Assembly (NCBI RefSeq): GCF_033118175.1
Contig: NC_083698.1
Span: 66,309,001 to 66,373,000 of the forward strand
DNA from: Dama dama
Lineage: Eukaryota; Chordata; Mammalia; Artiodactyla; Cervidae
Direction: 5' to 3'
Length of the DNA: 64,000 bases
Of this stretch, positions 1 through 11,441 are shown piece by piece. Each line of letters begins with the position of its first letter. Positions within the stretch are counted from its first letter, which is position 1. The position numbers were made by a program, and so were the translations under genes. The notes under the pieces were generated by a model. That model searched no databases. It had not been told where the DNA came from and saw only the letters and a program-made list of their open reading frames with translations.

Positions 1-490
1 CAGAGAAGCCCCATGTATAATATAATTATTCCCAATTTTAAAATTTATACTCCATTTATAGTTATTATAAAATATTTGCTATAGTCCCAAACTGACCTGT
101 TTTAAGAGGCAAATTCTGGCACCTGTGTTGAGAAATATTTCATGGTGGGACAGGGCAGAGATGAGGAGAGCAGGTGTGATAATCCAGGGGAGCAGTGAGG
201 GTGGCTGGGAAAGGGGCGGATATTGTAGGGGTGGGGAGAAGTCGGTGGGTGTTGGATGTCTTTGGAATGAAATCCTCCACGAAGGCAACTAGGCTTAATT
301 CTGCACTGCCACCCATCATAGCTGCATGTTATTCACGGGGATTTACTTGAGTACAGAACCCATGCATAATATGGGGGGGAGCCAGAGTTTGGGGAAAGTA
401 AAAAAATGTGTCTGGTTTTTAATCAAATTAACTTCCTTGTAGGTCATCTTCTAAAAGTAAAAACCATACAGATATTGGTTTCAGTTTCCA
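1..490. other. unique non-coding DNA
   Basis: I see no repeat family and no credible gene here. Short open frames on both strands lack splice context or protein-like composition. The stretch ends where the first BovB tail begins. Confidence 0.5.
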
Positions 491-847
491 CTCAGTTCAG
501 TTCAGTTGCTCAGTCGTGTCCGACTCTTTGCAACCCCATGGACTGCAGCACGATAGGTCTCCCTGTCCATCACCAACTCCCGGAATTTACCCAAACTCAT
601 GTCCGCTGAGTCGGTGATACCATCCAATCATCTCATCCTCTGTAGTCCCCTTCTCCTCCTGCCTTCAATCTTTCCCAGCATCAGGGTCTTTTCCAATGAG
701 TCAGTTCTTCGCAACAGGTGGTCAACGTATTGGAGTTTCAGCTTCAACATTAGCCCCTCCAATGAACACTCAGGACTGATCTCCTTCAGGATGGACTAGT
801 TGGATCTCCTTGCAGTCCAAGGGACTCTCAAGAGTCTGACTTCTCCA
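491..847 (-). mobile_element. BovB (RTE-type LINE) 3' end, copy A
   Basis: Read on the plus strand, it opens with the CAGTT-type short repeat and the phrase GTGTCCGACTCTTTGC. It then follows the reverse complement of the BovB 3' coding end, including CTTTTCCAATGAGTCA and TTGCAGTCCAAGGGACTCTC. The element therefore lies on the minus strand and is strongly 5'-truncated. BovB is the RTE LINE that reached ruminants by horizontal transfer. This copy is diverged and its frame is broken, so it encodes nothing functional. A second BovB-derived copy in the same orientation follows within about 20 bp. Confidence 0.9.
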
Positions 848-867
848 AAGCAGTGTACACACCTTGT

Positions 868-1283
868 TGATCAGTCCCCAAGTCATGTCCTACCCTTTGT
901 GACCCCATGGACTGCAGCACTCCAGGCCTTTCTGTTCCTCACCATCTCCTTGAGTTTGCCCAAGTTCATGTCCATTGAATTGGTGATGCCATCCAACTGT
1001 CTCATCCTCTGTCACCCTCTTCTTCTGCCCTCAATCTTTCCCAGCATCAGGGTCTTTTCCAATGAGTTGGCTGTTTGCATTAGGTGGTCAGCAAATTGGA
1101 GCTTCAGCTTCAACATCAGTCTTTCCAGTGAGTAGTCACAGTTGATTTCCTAACTGACTGGTTTTATCTCTTTGCTGTCCAAGGGACTCTCAAGAGTCTT
1201 CTCTAGCACCACAGTTCAAAAACATCAATTCTTCAGCGCTCTGCCTTCTTTGTTGTCCAGCTCTCACATCCATACATCACCGC
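868..1283 (-). mobile_element. BovB (RTE-type LINE) 3' end, copy B
   Basis: This repeats the same BovB landmarks as the copy before it: GACCCCATGGACTGCAGC, CCCAGCATCAGGGTCTTTTC and CACCACAGTTCAAAA. It is more diverged and extends further toward the 5' side of the LINE, to CTCTCACATCCATACATCAC. Its orientation is minus. It could be a separate insertion or one half of a tandem duplication with copy A. Differing divergence favours separate events. Confidence 0.85.
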
Positions 1284-1347
1284 TGGAGGAAGAAATGGCA
1301 AATCACTCCAGTATACTTACCATGAGAACCCCATGAACTGTATAAAC
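1284..1347 (+). mobile_element. Bov-A SINE fragment
   Basis: A 64-bp piece matches the Bov-A core order: AAATGGCAAATCACTCCAG, a diverged 'tattcttgcctggagaa' segment, then CCCATGAACTG. It abuts the BovB copy B end and has no visible tRNA-derived head or A-tail. It is probably the remnant of a SINE that landed in or beside BovB. Confidence 0.6.
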
Positions 1348-3054
1348 AGGCAACACTCATTCCTTCTCTCAAGGCACATCCTCATCCCTTTTCCCTTCCT
1401 TTTTCTCTAGGTCCCTCCTAAGATCTCTGTAGGTTTCCTGGGGATGCCCTGAAGCTGTGGGGACCCATGAACTTTGATTCCTCTGACTGCCACCCTCCAG
1501 TGCCTCTGGACAGCCAGAAATCCAGCTGGCTGGCTGTGCACTGACACGCCTGCAGGGCCTGGGCTGCTGGCCAGGAGCAGGTTGTGGAGTTTGCAGCTAA
1601 GCGAGGGCAGATTGCTGGAGTTTGGTCAAGAGAACAGATGTGCATAATGGGCCAATCTGACCATAGAGAAACATTTCCCAGTACCTTTTAAAGGTGCACG
1701 ATTGCCTGGTTAAGCCAAGACAATTTGACACACATTACCTTGTTCATAAACAGAGAGAGAGCGCGCCCTTCCTCCCTGAGGGTGTGCAAATGATCAGAGA
1801 GGAAGCCAAGGACCTCAGAAATGCTGCAGCGCAGCTTCGAGAAACAAATGCCCGTGGAAAGGACCCAACAGCATATTAATGGCCTGGATGTTACCACACC
1901 CAGGCCAAAGCAAGAAGCTATTGATCATCTGTTCACACTTCGTTTCAGGGCACAAGTGGAGTTATCTTTACACCAGAGGACAAAACCTTCCATTACATTT
2001 AAACAAGCCCGCACTGCAGACTTTTCACTCACTCCTCCAACACCTACCCAGCATCTGTTCTTCTTAATAGTGCCTGCTCCTTCTAGGAATTTCACAGAAT
2101 CCCAGGGAAATGGCAGCATCTTTGTTTCTAAGACATTTAAAATAGAGCAGGGGAGACCAGATGTCCATTAAGTGAAACACTCAATGCAATATAGTGGAAA
2201 TGCTGAGAGAGAGAAAGGGCTTCATAAATGAAACCAATCAAATATTCCCTCCAACCTGCCTGGAATGTTCCATCCTCTTCCACCACCATCCATCCACCTC
2301 TGTCATCCCATGACCTGCACCTGTGATTACCATCATCTCCTTTGAAACTGAACATTGGTATCAATTTCTGGATGATATCTCCTTCAGCATACACCTCTCT
2401 CCTCTGCTCCCTGTTTCTGGGGCACTAAACTCATGGCGTTCTCCCCTCACATCTGTCTTTCCCACCAAACCATGCACAATGCTTGGCACATGATGTGTGC
2501 TCAATTAATATTGAAGTCCATGAAATCAAAGTCTGGGCTCTGATTTATCTGAGGGGGCTTCACAGAGTCATTTCTTTGAAGGAATAGGAGAGATTATGAA
2601 CAAAAACATGGAGGCATATTGAGCAAAACAACTTACTCCTTGAGTATGTGTCATATTTAAGCCAAGTGCTTCTCATGATATATAGAATGGAAAAAACCCT
2701 AGGATTACTCAAAATGTAAGAACCTCCCCTGCAAAAAAGTTAATTTTAGATGTGCTAAGGAAAACAATGAGACCTGTATCAGCAAGATGGTGGGAGACTC
2801 TCAGGGAGCAGTGGGGAAAGTGAGATCGTGGAGATAGGGAAAGGTCAGGTAAATGTGAGAAGGTCTTGGAGCACTTAAGGGAACTGGGTTCAGGGTCACA
2901 AAGGGGGAAGAGAGAAACAGGGTTCACCATAGTGTGACTGCCTGGACATTCTCTGGGCAAAACTCACAAGAGTTCATCAGCCGGAGTGAGGTGATTTCAA
3001 AAAAGGGACTGTCACCCAAGAATCAAGGGGGAACCTGGAAACCAGCAGATATCC
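1348..3054. other. unique DNA with small MIR tail
   Basis: This is mostly unique sequence. A MIR/L2-like 3' tail is recognisable near 2474-2520 (AATGCTTGGCACATGATG followed by TCAATTAATATTGAAG). Overlapping open frames near 1694-2171 on the plus strand are short, lack a Kozak context or splice pattern that I trust, and have no recognisable domain. I call no gene. Confidence 0.4.
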
Positions 3055-4325
3055 CCCACCCCGGCCCGAAGAGACCGCCACTCTGCTCTCTGTCACTATA
3101 GATTAGTTTTGCTTCTTCTATGACTAGGTAGAAAAGAAATCACACATTATGTAGTCTTTGGTTCCTGGCTCCTTTCTCTCAGTATAATGCATCTGAGATT
3201 CATCCATGTTGTTTCATGCTTAGTTCTTTTCCTGTTATTGCTGAGTAGTACTCCATTGTATGGATATACTATAGTTTCCTTTATCCTCCCAACAGCTGAT
3301 GGCCATTTGGATTTTTCTAGTTTTTAACTATTATGGATAAAGCTACTATGGACACTCATGAATGAATTTTTATAGGGATACATGATTTTATTTCTCTTGG
3401 TAAATTATCTAGGAATGGAGATTTGAGTACTTATTTATAGTAATGGTATAATTAACTTTATAAGAAATTACCAAACTGTTTTTCAAAGCAGTCATACCAT
3501 TTTACATTCCCACAACAGTGTATGAGAGTTCTAGTTGCTCCATGTACTTACCAACACTTGGTATTGTCAGTCTTTTTTCAATTTTAGCTATTCTTATCAG
3601 TATACAATAATATCCCATTGTGGTTTTGATTTCAGTTTTCTACATGACCAAAGATGTTGAACAGCTTTTCTTGTTCTTTTGTGCCATTTATATATTTTCT
3701 TTTGTGAAATTATGTAAATTTCTGCACATGTTTTATGTAAATTTACAAATAAATTTTAATGTAAATTTCTGTACATATTTTTGCCCATTTTAAAAACGGT
3801 TGTAAAAAAAAACTAAAAACTGGGTTGTTCTTATTACTATTGAATTGTAAGAAATCTTTACATATTGATCCAAAGGGGTTTTTTGTGGGTTTTTTTTTGG
3901 TGAGATGTATGTTTTGTGAATATATATCTGGCTTATTTACTTAATCCCTTATGATATTTTTCAAAGAGTCAAAATGTCTTATTTAATCAAGTCAAGTTTA
4001 ACTCTTTTTATGATTATTGCTTTTAATGTTTTAAGACAACTTTATCTAAAGGAAAATTATACAAACATTCTCTTTTCTTTTCTTCTGTATTTTATAATTC
4101 CAGCTTTTATAAGGAGGTCTCTGAGCCATTTCAACTAACACTTATGTATAATATGAGATAAAGGTCAAGATTGGTTTTATCCATATAAATTTCCATTTGT
4201 TTCAGCATCATTTATTGAAAAAGCTACCTTTCCCAATTGAACTACTTCAATACCTTTGTCAAAACACAACTGACCAAATATATGTTGATCAAGTTCATTG
4301 TTTTTTTAAAAAATCAAATATTAAG
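3055..4325 (-). mobile_element. L1M LINE 3' region, antisense
   Basis: Plus-strand text follows the reverse complement of an old mammalian L1 3' end. Landmarks in order are GCTGAGTAGTACTCCATTGT, ACATTCCCACAACAGTGTATG, CCAACACTTGGTATTGTCAG, TTGCCCATTTT, and finally TTTATTGAAAAAGC near 4210. The copy is about 1.2 kb long, heavily diverged and without an open reading frame. No target-site duplication is evident. The subfamily (L1MA/L1MB-like) is not resolved. Confidence 0.8.
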
Positions 4326-4427
4326 CCTTGAATCCAGTAAATTTCAAAAAGTTATTCAATTCTATTGAGGATGGATCAAATCAGGGAATATGTTCAGGAC
4401 ATTTGAAAAATGAGAACAGCTCTGATG

Positions 4428-4472
4428 TGCATGTGTGTGTGTACATGTGGGTGTTTGTGTGTGTGTGTGTAC
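4428..4472. repeat. (GT)n-rich microsatellite
   Basis: An interrupted GT tract alternates short GTGTGT runs with ACATGTGGGTGTTT. The interruptions suggest an old locus with limited length variation. Confidence 0.75.
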
Positions 4473-4489
4473 CTTCAACAGGCACCAGC

Positions 4490-4617
4490 CCTGGGAAAGT
4501 AGAGACTGGGCCTGACTCAGAGACTCAGGCTTGTCTACCCAATGTGTGATACACAATAGGTTCCCAATATACACGTTCATTGAATAAACAAAAGAATGAG
4601 TGAGTGAGTGAATGAAT
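4490..4617 (+). mobile_element. L2 LINE 3' tail
   Basis: The segment reads like the L2 3' end. It has GTGATACACAATAGGTTCCC, then TTCATTGAATAAAC, and ends in a degenerate TGAG/TGAA tetranucleotide tail typical of L2 termini. It is short and old. Confidence 0.5.
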
Positions 4618-6378
4618 TTTCGGTAGCCCATTATACAATATCATGGATATTGCTACAGCCCCCAGCGCAGCTATTTATTTCCCCAAATTTGTTCACACTC
4701 ACCACAGTCTCCAAGTGGTTCATCCTCTACATGAAACAGCAACTTGGACTAAAACCAGGAGGTTCTCACCATCCTTCAGTGAGAGCAAACTCAGTGTTGG
4801 GGGGGCAGGGGGTGGGTTCCTGCCTGGGTTTCTATCTGGCTCCTCTACCTCTCTGTGCCTTAGTTTCCCTATTTTATAGCAGTTCTACGAGGACTTACAG
4901 AGCTCTTGCCTCCAGATATACAACTTCTTCTATAATTCAACTCCTTTTCTGATTGTGAGTCCTCACTTCCCCAGGAGGGAAGAGACAGCAGGCAGCTGAC
5001 CCACTGTTCACAGTCAGTCACTGGAGGTCCCTGCGGAGAGGTCTCCATTCTTGTCCAAATAGTCCATCTGGACCTGGCTGCTCTCGTCTTCTGAGCCAGG
5101 CCAGTGTTGGCAGCATCTGTAGCTATCCCCAGAGACTCCCTCTCAGAGGGTGTGGGAGACCCAGGCAGCAGCTCTGCCTAGGAAATTAGATGTGGGGCCC
5201 CCAGCAGCACTCGGACCCAAAGGCCTCCCCACTCATACACAACTCTCAGGAAAATTGATGTCTTGTTAGAGGTGGGAAGCTCCTCTCTCTTCTTGTTTTT
5301 CCCAAACACTCTCTCTCTACTCCACATCCTCTACACTCTAATCACATCTGTCCCCTGAGAGGATCAACACAGCTGACGAATTGCTTGAAAGGGAATATGG
5401 AGAGTAAAGAGAGAAACATCAGGGGCTGGAAGAACAAAGGCTTTCAATAAGATAAAGTATCTAGACCATCATATGTGAACAATAAGTGTTAGTTGATGTT
5501 GTTGTCAATTATTATTATTATTAAGGGGAGAGTTGGAGAAGAGGAGCCCCAGTTCCTGACAGGAATTAGAATGAGGCCTCAGCACCAAGCTGGCCACAGG
5601 GGGCCGCCCTCCTCCCCCTGCTGTTCACAGAGTGCCAGCCAATTTTCAACCCATGTGACCATGCTCCCATCCAAGACAATTTGAATTAATTTTGTGCATG
5701 AAATTTGGTGGGAGGCAGTGCCAAATGTTTAACTGAAATCAAGATGCAAACTTCCCCTCATCTACTCGTTTTGTAAATCCTGTCAAAAATAAAATAAAAG
5801 CCATTAAGCTCGTCTGGCAACATTTGTCCTTTATGCAAGCTATTCATGGTTCCTGATTCCCTATCCTCTGTTTGCCTCTCCCCCACCCCCAATATTTGTT
5901 CTGTTGTATTTATGATCCCTCGGCTGGCCCAGCACACTGTCAGCTCTACTGACTTTGCCAAGTCTAAGATCCCTTTAAGGGACTTATTTTATTTAAAGAG
6001 CATCCTATTAATGGGTTTAATGGCTTTCAATCACTTAGTATGCATTGTCAATGAGGGAGAATCGACTTTCTGAGAATTCCTGTTCCGGGAGGAAAACAAA
6101 CAGCCTTCCTTCCCGTTGCAATTTGGCCAGTGAACTGATGCAGGACTCCTCCATCCTGGGTTCACAAGCTTCCCTTGCAGCCAGCTTGTCTGTGAGGCAG
6201 CGACCTCACCAGCACAGCACTAAATTAGACTGGCTCCTTTCTTCCTGCACGTCATTTCTCCTTTGGGTTGTACCTGCTGCGCCATGGGGAAACCCTGCAT
6301 ATAAACTCTAGATGAGGTTGACTGATGCTCTCACAGCAGACCCACTCCTGGGTTCTCTAGGGAAGAATTAAGCATTAC
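4618..6378. other. unique DNA, no gene recognised
   Basis: A weak MIR-like patch lies at about 4820-4900 (CTCTGTGCCTTAGTTTCCCT). An (ATT)n run is at 5509-5524. The remainder is unique. If the exon at 6379-6508 is real, this stretch is its downstream intron or 3' flank on the minus strand. I found no second exon in it. Confidence 0.4.
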
Positions 6379-6508
6379 CTTGAGGCTTAATCAGATCCTC
6401 GGGTCCACAGTAACAGATGGGAAAAACATTGCCGCCGTTCCAGTTGTCTCCCTGACACAGAGTTTTAAGAAGGGCATTTGTGCCCCCACACTCTTGAATT
6501 CCAGAACC
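6379..6508 (-). CDS. candidate internal exon, cysteine-rich extracellular-type protein
   Basis: On the minus strand, a pyrimidine-containing tract ending TTGTTTCAG precedes the segment, and a strong donor, CAAG|GTAATG, follows it. The 130 nt between have one fully open frame (phase 0 in, phase 1 out) of 43 codons; the other two frames contain stops. The peptide has Cys at residues 7, 18, 32 and 34 and includes CQGDNWNGGNVFPICYCG, a composition typical of secreted or ectodomain modules. The C...W...P.C spacing faintly recalls the end of a sushi/CCP module, but I cannot assign a family or gene. The surrounding DNA is unique, not repeat-derived. No other exon of the same gene was found in the window, so its introns must be large, or the exon may be a relic. 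The splice sites and reading frame are seen directly; function is not inferred. Confidence 0.6.
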
Positions 6509-6854
6509 CTGAAACAATGGTCAGACACATATACACTCACTGGGATAAATTCTAATTAGCTAAATTCTCACCAGTGGACCTCTCATTCCATAAATATCTG
6601 CTGTATACTTTCTATGTATAAGACATTACACTTGGCTCCACAGGAGACACAAAGAGAGTAAAAGGCAGTCTCAGCTCACATACAGGTTCGTCTCTTCCAA
6701 GCTGGGATCTCCTTTAGGTGCTATTAACCAGCTTCTCTCTCCTTCCTCTCTCCCCACTACTTCCTCTCTCTCTCTTCAGCCCTTCCCCCCAAATCTTCAC
6801 ATTCTCAATGACAACAGTCATATTTTGTAGAGATTAACAATGAGGGGAGTCCCC
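6509..6854. other. unique DNA upstream of the exon
   Basis: On the minus strand this holds the acceptor tract and a plausible branch-point region (CTAATTAG or TCTGAC context) for the candidate exon. The rest shows no recognisable element, apart from a faint MIR-like stretch near 6595-6660. Confidence 0.35.
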
Positions 6855-7010
6855 TACTTAGCACTTTACATGCACCAGGCTACCTAACCTCACCCAACTC
6901 TACATAAATGCAATTATTTTATTACAAGCCCCATATTTCAGAGAACGAAACTGAGTTTAAGGGAGGACAAGTCATTAGCTGTGGAGCCCAATCCATCTGA
7001 CTTAAAAACA
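6855..7010 (-). mobile_element. MIR SINE fragment
   Basis: Antisense MIR order is visible: CTTAGCACTTTACATGCACC, a CTAACCTCACCCAAC analogue of 'taatcctcacaac', AGAGAACGAAACTGAG, then AAGTCATTAGCTGTGGAGCC. It is very diverged. Confidence 0.45.
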
Positions 7011-7164
7011 TTTTCCCTTAATCCTGACACTTAATTTCCCCTCTATTGCTCTTTTTGGGGGAAACTTGTTCCCCCAGGGAGTCTTAATCAGCAAGTACCC
7101 TCTGTCTTAATGTAAATGAAAAAGGCTTGCTGACATCTAGCTTGTTAGAACAATCTTGTTCATA

Positions 7165-7310
7165 ATAGCCATCACCTACCAAGGGCCCACCCTGTGCCAA
7201 ACATCTATCTTTTATCACTTAATCCTCACAACCAACTTAAGAGGTGAACGATACCATGAGGTTAAGGGACTTGCCCAAAGCCTCACAATTATTAAGTAAA
7301 AACAATGAGG
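7165..7310 (-). mobile_element. MIR SINE
   Basis: This antisense MIR contains CTTAATCCTCACAACCAAC, a GAGGTTAAGGGACTTGCCC core, and CCTCACAATTATTAAG in place of the usual 'tcacacagctagtaag'. It is old and truncated. Confidence 0.65.
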
Positions 7311-7464
7311 AAAATGTTAGCATTGTTTGAAATTTTACACGCCAAGTGCTGGAATAAATGTTTTATCTTTTATTTTAAAGTAAAACGTTTATTTTTTGGT
7401 TAAAAAAATTTTTTTTAAGTTTTATATGCCAAATGCTGGAATAAGCTTTAAAAAAAAAATCCTA

Positions 7465-7590
7465 ACAAGGTAAGTATCATTATTTATAGCTTCTAGATAA
7501 GAATACTGAGGCTCAGAAATTCAAAGTAACTTGCTCCAGGTTATCCAGCGCCTCGGTGGCGGGACCAGCATTCGCTCTCCTTATTAGAAT
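7465..7590 (-). mobile_element. MIR SINE fragment
   Basis: It contains GGTAAGTATCATTATTTATA, ATACTGAGGCTCAGAAATTC and TAACTTGCTCCAGGTTATCC, matching the antisense MIR core. Its outer end runs into the CpG-enriched patch. Several CpG dinucleotides in GCGCCTCGGTGGCGGGACC correspond to the MIR tRNA-like part. Confidence 0.65.
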
Positions 7591-8060
7591 AATGCAACAG
7601 TACCGCCCCAAAGCCCACATTCTTCAGATTGCAACAAGGCTGCCTCTGTCCTCTCCAAACGCCCTTTGGAAAATGGCCCATAAGTTTCCCCAAAACAACA
7701 GTTGAAGACAAACTCCAGAGACTCGGGGTTTTCTGGCAGGGCTGTCTCTCAAAAAGCTTCTGCCCTGAACTGGAATCTTATTTGCATTCGTCCTTCCGCG
7801 GTAGTTCCCAATTCCCAAGTAGAACACACATTTAACTGTAAAATTCGCCTTAACTAGGCAGCTGTCTGCTGCAGTCAGGCACCAGGCTCAGGTGCGGCTC
7901 CCAGTAGGTCTCCCGAATCAGCGTGCCAGCCCCCGTAAAGCAATGTAAAGTCACCTCCGAGAAATAAGATGCCGCTTGGAAGAGGCAGACGCTGCCGTGC
8001 CCGCTTGTCAGAACCGTGCAGGGGATGCCAGTCATGACTCAATTACTCCCGGGATTTCCC
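7545..8060. promoter_or_regulatory. CpG-enriched segment, possible regulatory element
   Basis: By eye this half-kilobase holds roughly twenty CpG dinucleotides, while most 500-bp stretches here hold only a few. Clusters are GACGCTGCCGTGCCCGC, CCGCGG and CCCGAATCAGCGTGCC. It lies about 1-1.5 kb upstream, in the minus-strand sense, of the candidate exon. A donor-like GGAG|GTGACT occurs on the minus strand near 7950. It is too small and not GC-rich enough to call a classical CpG island. An alternative first exon or enhancer is possible but unproven. Confidence 0.35.
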
Positions 8061-8234
8061 TCCTGAAGGTTTCCCTGTCATTTATGAGAACCAGTGCAGG
8101 GAAGACTACCACATGTCCTAGACCAGGAACCTATCTAGGAATAAGGAGATTACAGGTTTAATTGGCCCCTCCTCCCCACAGTGTCAACAAGCCATCAAGA
8201 TGAGAGCTGTTGACATCCAATGGGCAAGAGAACA

Positions 8235-8720
8235 CCATTCAACAAATGGCATCTCAGCTTCTATTATATTCAAGACCTTATGCCAGGGGACACGAAGGTG
8301 AATCGATAGCATGATCTCAGCCTGACATGACCCTACAATTTAGACAGGTATATAGAGTGCCCAGTAAAGTAAGAAGCAGCGCCCTTAGAAAGGTATAACC
8401 AGTGAAGTGGAAGGATATCTGCTTAGAGGCTTTAATTAAAGAGGAGGGAGCAGAGGAATTTACTGGGGAAAGATCACAGGGAAAGATGAGGAAAATGCCC
8501 AAAAGAAGGCTTGAGCCGAGGCATAAACCTGTGGGGCAGAGGAAGTGGCAAAAATGTCCATGAAGGAGCAGCTGAGGATCCCGGGAAGCACCCGGTGACA
8601 GGTGGCAGGGATATGTCCATAGTGTTCAATGAGACTGGGATGATGACATAGGAGAAAAGACCATGGGCCCTGGAGTTCAGGGGGATGCTGACAACCCTTA
8701 GAAAACTGTTGGTCAGGGGT
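8235..8720 (-). mobile_element. L2 LINE fragment, antisense
   Basis: It begins with the antisense L2 3' signature ATTCAACAAATGGCATCTCA and a diverged 'tgccaggcactg...gatacagcagtgaa' segment. CTACAATTTAGACAGG follows in place of 'cattctagtggg'. Further in it contains AGGATATCTG, fitting the L2 order. It is highly diverged, so the right edge is uncertain. Confidence 0.45.
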
Positions 8721-10249
8721 GACCAGAAGTTTGCCCAAGGTCAAGGAGACAGGTCGGTGATGAGGAAAGTAACTGAAGAATGTAAGCTGCTCTTTTAGAA
8801 ATGTTTAATAATGAGGGGAAGAGGTGTAGGTTCATAAGGTAAGGGGAGAGCAGGCACTGGGGAGATTTGAGCAGGTCCCAGGAAAGGAGAGCTGGAAAAA
8901 ACCAGGCATATGTTCCTGGAGGAGTGAGATTCCAGGGCAAGCAGGAGGGACCAACGGCATAGGGGGACAGATTTTCACATTAGGAAAGTAAGAGACACTC
9001 CAGAGACAGGATCAAGGAAAGAGGGGAAGGAGCTGGAGAAAAGGATGTTGAAAGAACTTACAATGAGCAACCTTAACTTTGCCATAATATAAAAAATGAC
9101 CTCCTAAAGAGTGATTGTCCTGTCACAGTAGTGTGGGGACTGTGCTTGAATGGTCATCTTCGGAAGGAAGTTATAGGGAATAATTCACTACATTCATTCT
9201 TCAAGCAAATCTGCATCTTTTCCTTTCTTGTTGCTTTTTTTAAAAAATTACATTTATAGTTACAGTAGATTTAGTTCTTCAACTTTCCCTGTCTTTACTT
9301 CTCCGTAGGAGTACCTTATAACCTTTATCTCAAGGATTTGCTTCCTCTTACTACCATCAACTCTAGAGTCTGTTGGGGCTAATTATCCAGTCTGAAGATT
9401 ATCTGGGTCTTTCTCTGTCTCCCCACTCAGACTCCCTGCATCTTAGCCATTTCATTGCTTGTTAATCCTTCCACTAGATGTGGGCAGGGGAAGCACAAAA
9501 AGCTAAAACCCAAATCAATTCATTTTACTACTTATTTTGAGATATAGCCAAATATTTTGAAAACATTAGCTCAAATGAGGTTGGGGGCTATCTGAAGTTC
9601 AGAGTTATTTCATTATCCCTGAATAGAATGACCACCCACAATTAGTCCTGAAGTCAAAAAGATGAAAATGTCTATGTGAGAAAAAAGACACATTTAGTGA
9701 AGGTCCTACTGGAGGAGCTCTAAGTCAATACCTCTTGTGTCACCTCTTGACTATCTCCTTGTCTTTCACTCTGAGTCTTGCTTTCTCATCGGAGCTGTCT
9801 AATTTGAAATTTCACATATTGCATTTTCAGATTGGAAACCTTAAGAGTTAGTACTGCCAATATTAACAGATTAGCAGTTTTTCCAGTCCCTGAAATGCAA
9901 TACTCAGAGTATTCATCAGCATTATGGTTACAACAGCTTCCCTGCTCCATGATTCTGCCTGTCTCACTGGGCACAAGGCATGATCAGATGGTGCCTAGTA
10001 TCTGTTTATTTCTTATTAAACTTTGAGACTTCTGTATTTTGAAAAGACTCTAGTGGTTGTGATATTGTGCTATAGTTTTTCAAGAAAATGGGTCAAGGAA
10101 CCATAGGTTCTGATGTATTAACATTACTGAGACTCTACAGTTGTGTTGTGAATCTACAATTATTTCAAAATTAAAAGTTTAATTTCAAAAGTCTTCAGGA
10201 ATTTTTACCATCAGAAAAAAACTAAAACAAAACTTAACAATGATTTTCA
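8721..10249. other. unique DNA, no feature recognised
   Basis: Purine-rich text to about 9060 may continue the L2. After that I see only AT-rich unique sequence. No open frame exceeds about 75 codons and none has splice context. Confidence 0.4.
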
Positions 10250-10830
10250 TATATTCAATACATCCACTGAAATGGCTAAAATTTAAAAGGTTGACAACAG
10301 TATATATTGACAAGGATGTGAAGAAACTAGAACTCTCATACACTAATAGTGGGATATACAACCACTATAGAAAGCGGCTTGGCAGTTTCTTATAAAATCA
10401 AACACACACTCATCATATAACCTACAGAGTCTATTTCCAGGCATTTACTCAAGAGAAATGAAAACATGTCCACAAAAAAGAGTTATATACCAATGTTTAT
10501 AGCACTTTATTCAAAACAGTTCCAAACTGGAAACAATCCAAATGTCCTTTAACAAGAAAATGGATAAAAAATTTTGATATATTCATGCAATGGAATACTA
10601 CTCTTCAATAGAAAGGTTAAAACCACTGACACATACAATATGAATGAATTTCAAAAACATTATCATGAGTAATAGAATTTAGACACAAGAGTACATACTA
10701 AGTGATTCATTTATTTAACATTCTAAGCAAGCAATATAATCTATGCCAAGAGAAAGCAGATTTGTGGTTTCCTGGAGACATGGAGGATCAGGATTGGGGA
10801 CTGACTGCAAAAATGCACAGTAGAACTTTT
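10250..10830 (+). mobile_element. L1M LINE 3' region, part 1 (split by BovB)
   Basis: Sense L1 3' sequence follows the order CACTGAAATGGCTAAAA, TGACAAGGATGTGAAG, CTTGGCAGTTTCTTATAAAA and GCAATGGAATACTACTC. It stops at GTAGAACTTTTT where BovB begins. The L1 text resumes on the far side of the BovB insertion, so the two parts are one element. Confidence 0.85.
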
Positions 10831-11441
10831 TCAGTTCAGTTCAGTTCAGTTCAGTCGCTCAGTTGTGTCCGACTCTTTGCGACCCCATGAATCGCAGCAC
10901 GCCAGGCCTCCCTGTCCGTCACAAACTCCCGGAGTTTACTCAAACCCATGCGCATCGAGTCAATGATGCCATCCAGCCATCTCATCCACCGTCGTCCCCT
11001 TCTCCTCCTGCCCCCAATCCCTCCCAGCATCAGGGTCTTTTCCAATGAGTCAACTCTTCGAATGAGGTGGCCAAAGTATTGGAGTTTCAGCTTCAGTGTC
11101 AGTCCTTCCAATGAACACCCAGGACTGATCTGGTTTAGGATGGACTGATCAGATCTCCTTGCAGTCCAAGGGACTCTGAAGAGTCTTCTCCAACACCACA
11201 GTTCAAAAGCATCAATTCTTCAGCGCTCAACTTTCTTCACAGTCCAACTCTCACATCCATACATGACCACTGGAAAAACCATAGTCTTGACTAGACGGAC
11301 CTTTGTTGGCAAAATAATGTCTCTGCTTTTTAATATGCTATGTAGGTTGGTCATAACTTTCCTTCCAAGGAGTAAGCATCTTTTAATTTCATGGCTGCAA
11401 TCACCATCTGCAGTGATTTTGGAGCCCAAAAAAATAAAGTT
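10831..11441 (-). mobile_element. BovB (RTE) LINE, 5'-truncated
   Basis: The plus strand starts with (TCAGT)n, the BovB 3' terminal repeat, and continues through GCGACCCCATGAATCGC to GGAGCCCAAAAAAATAAAG. On the minus strand two open blocks, 11220-11453 and 10851-11111, encode the last part of the RTE reverse-transcriptase ORF (for example RRVDSLEKTLMLGGIGG and EAWRAAIHGVAKSRT). An in-frame break between them inactivates it. About 0.6 kb of the 3.2-kb family length is present. It is less diverged than the copies at 491-1283, so it is probably younger. Confidence 0.95.
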
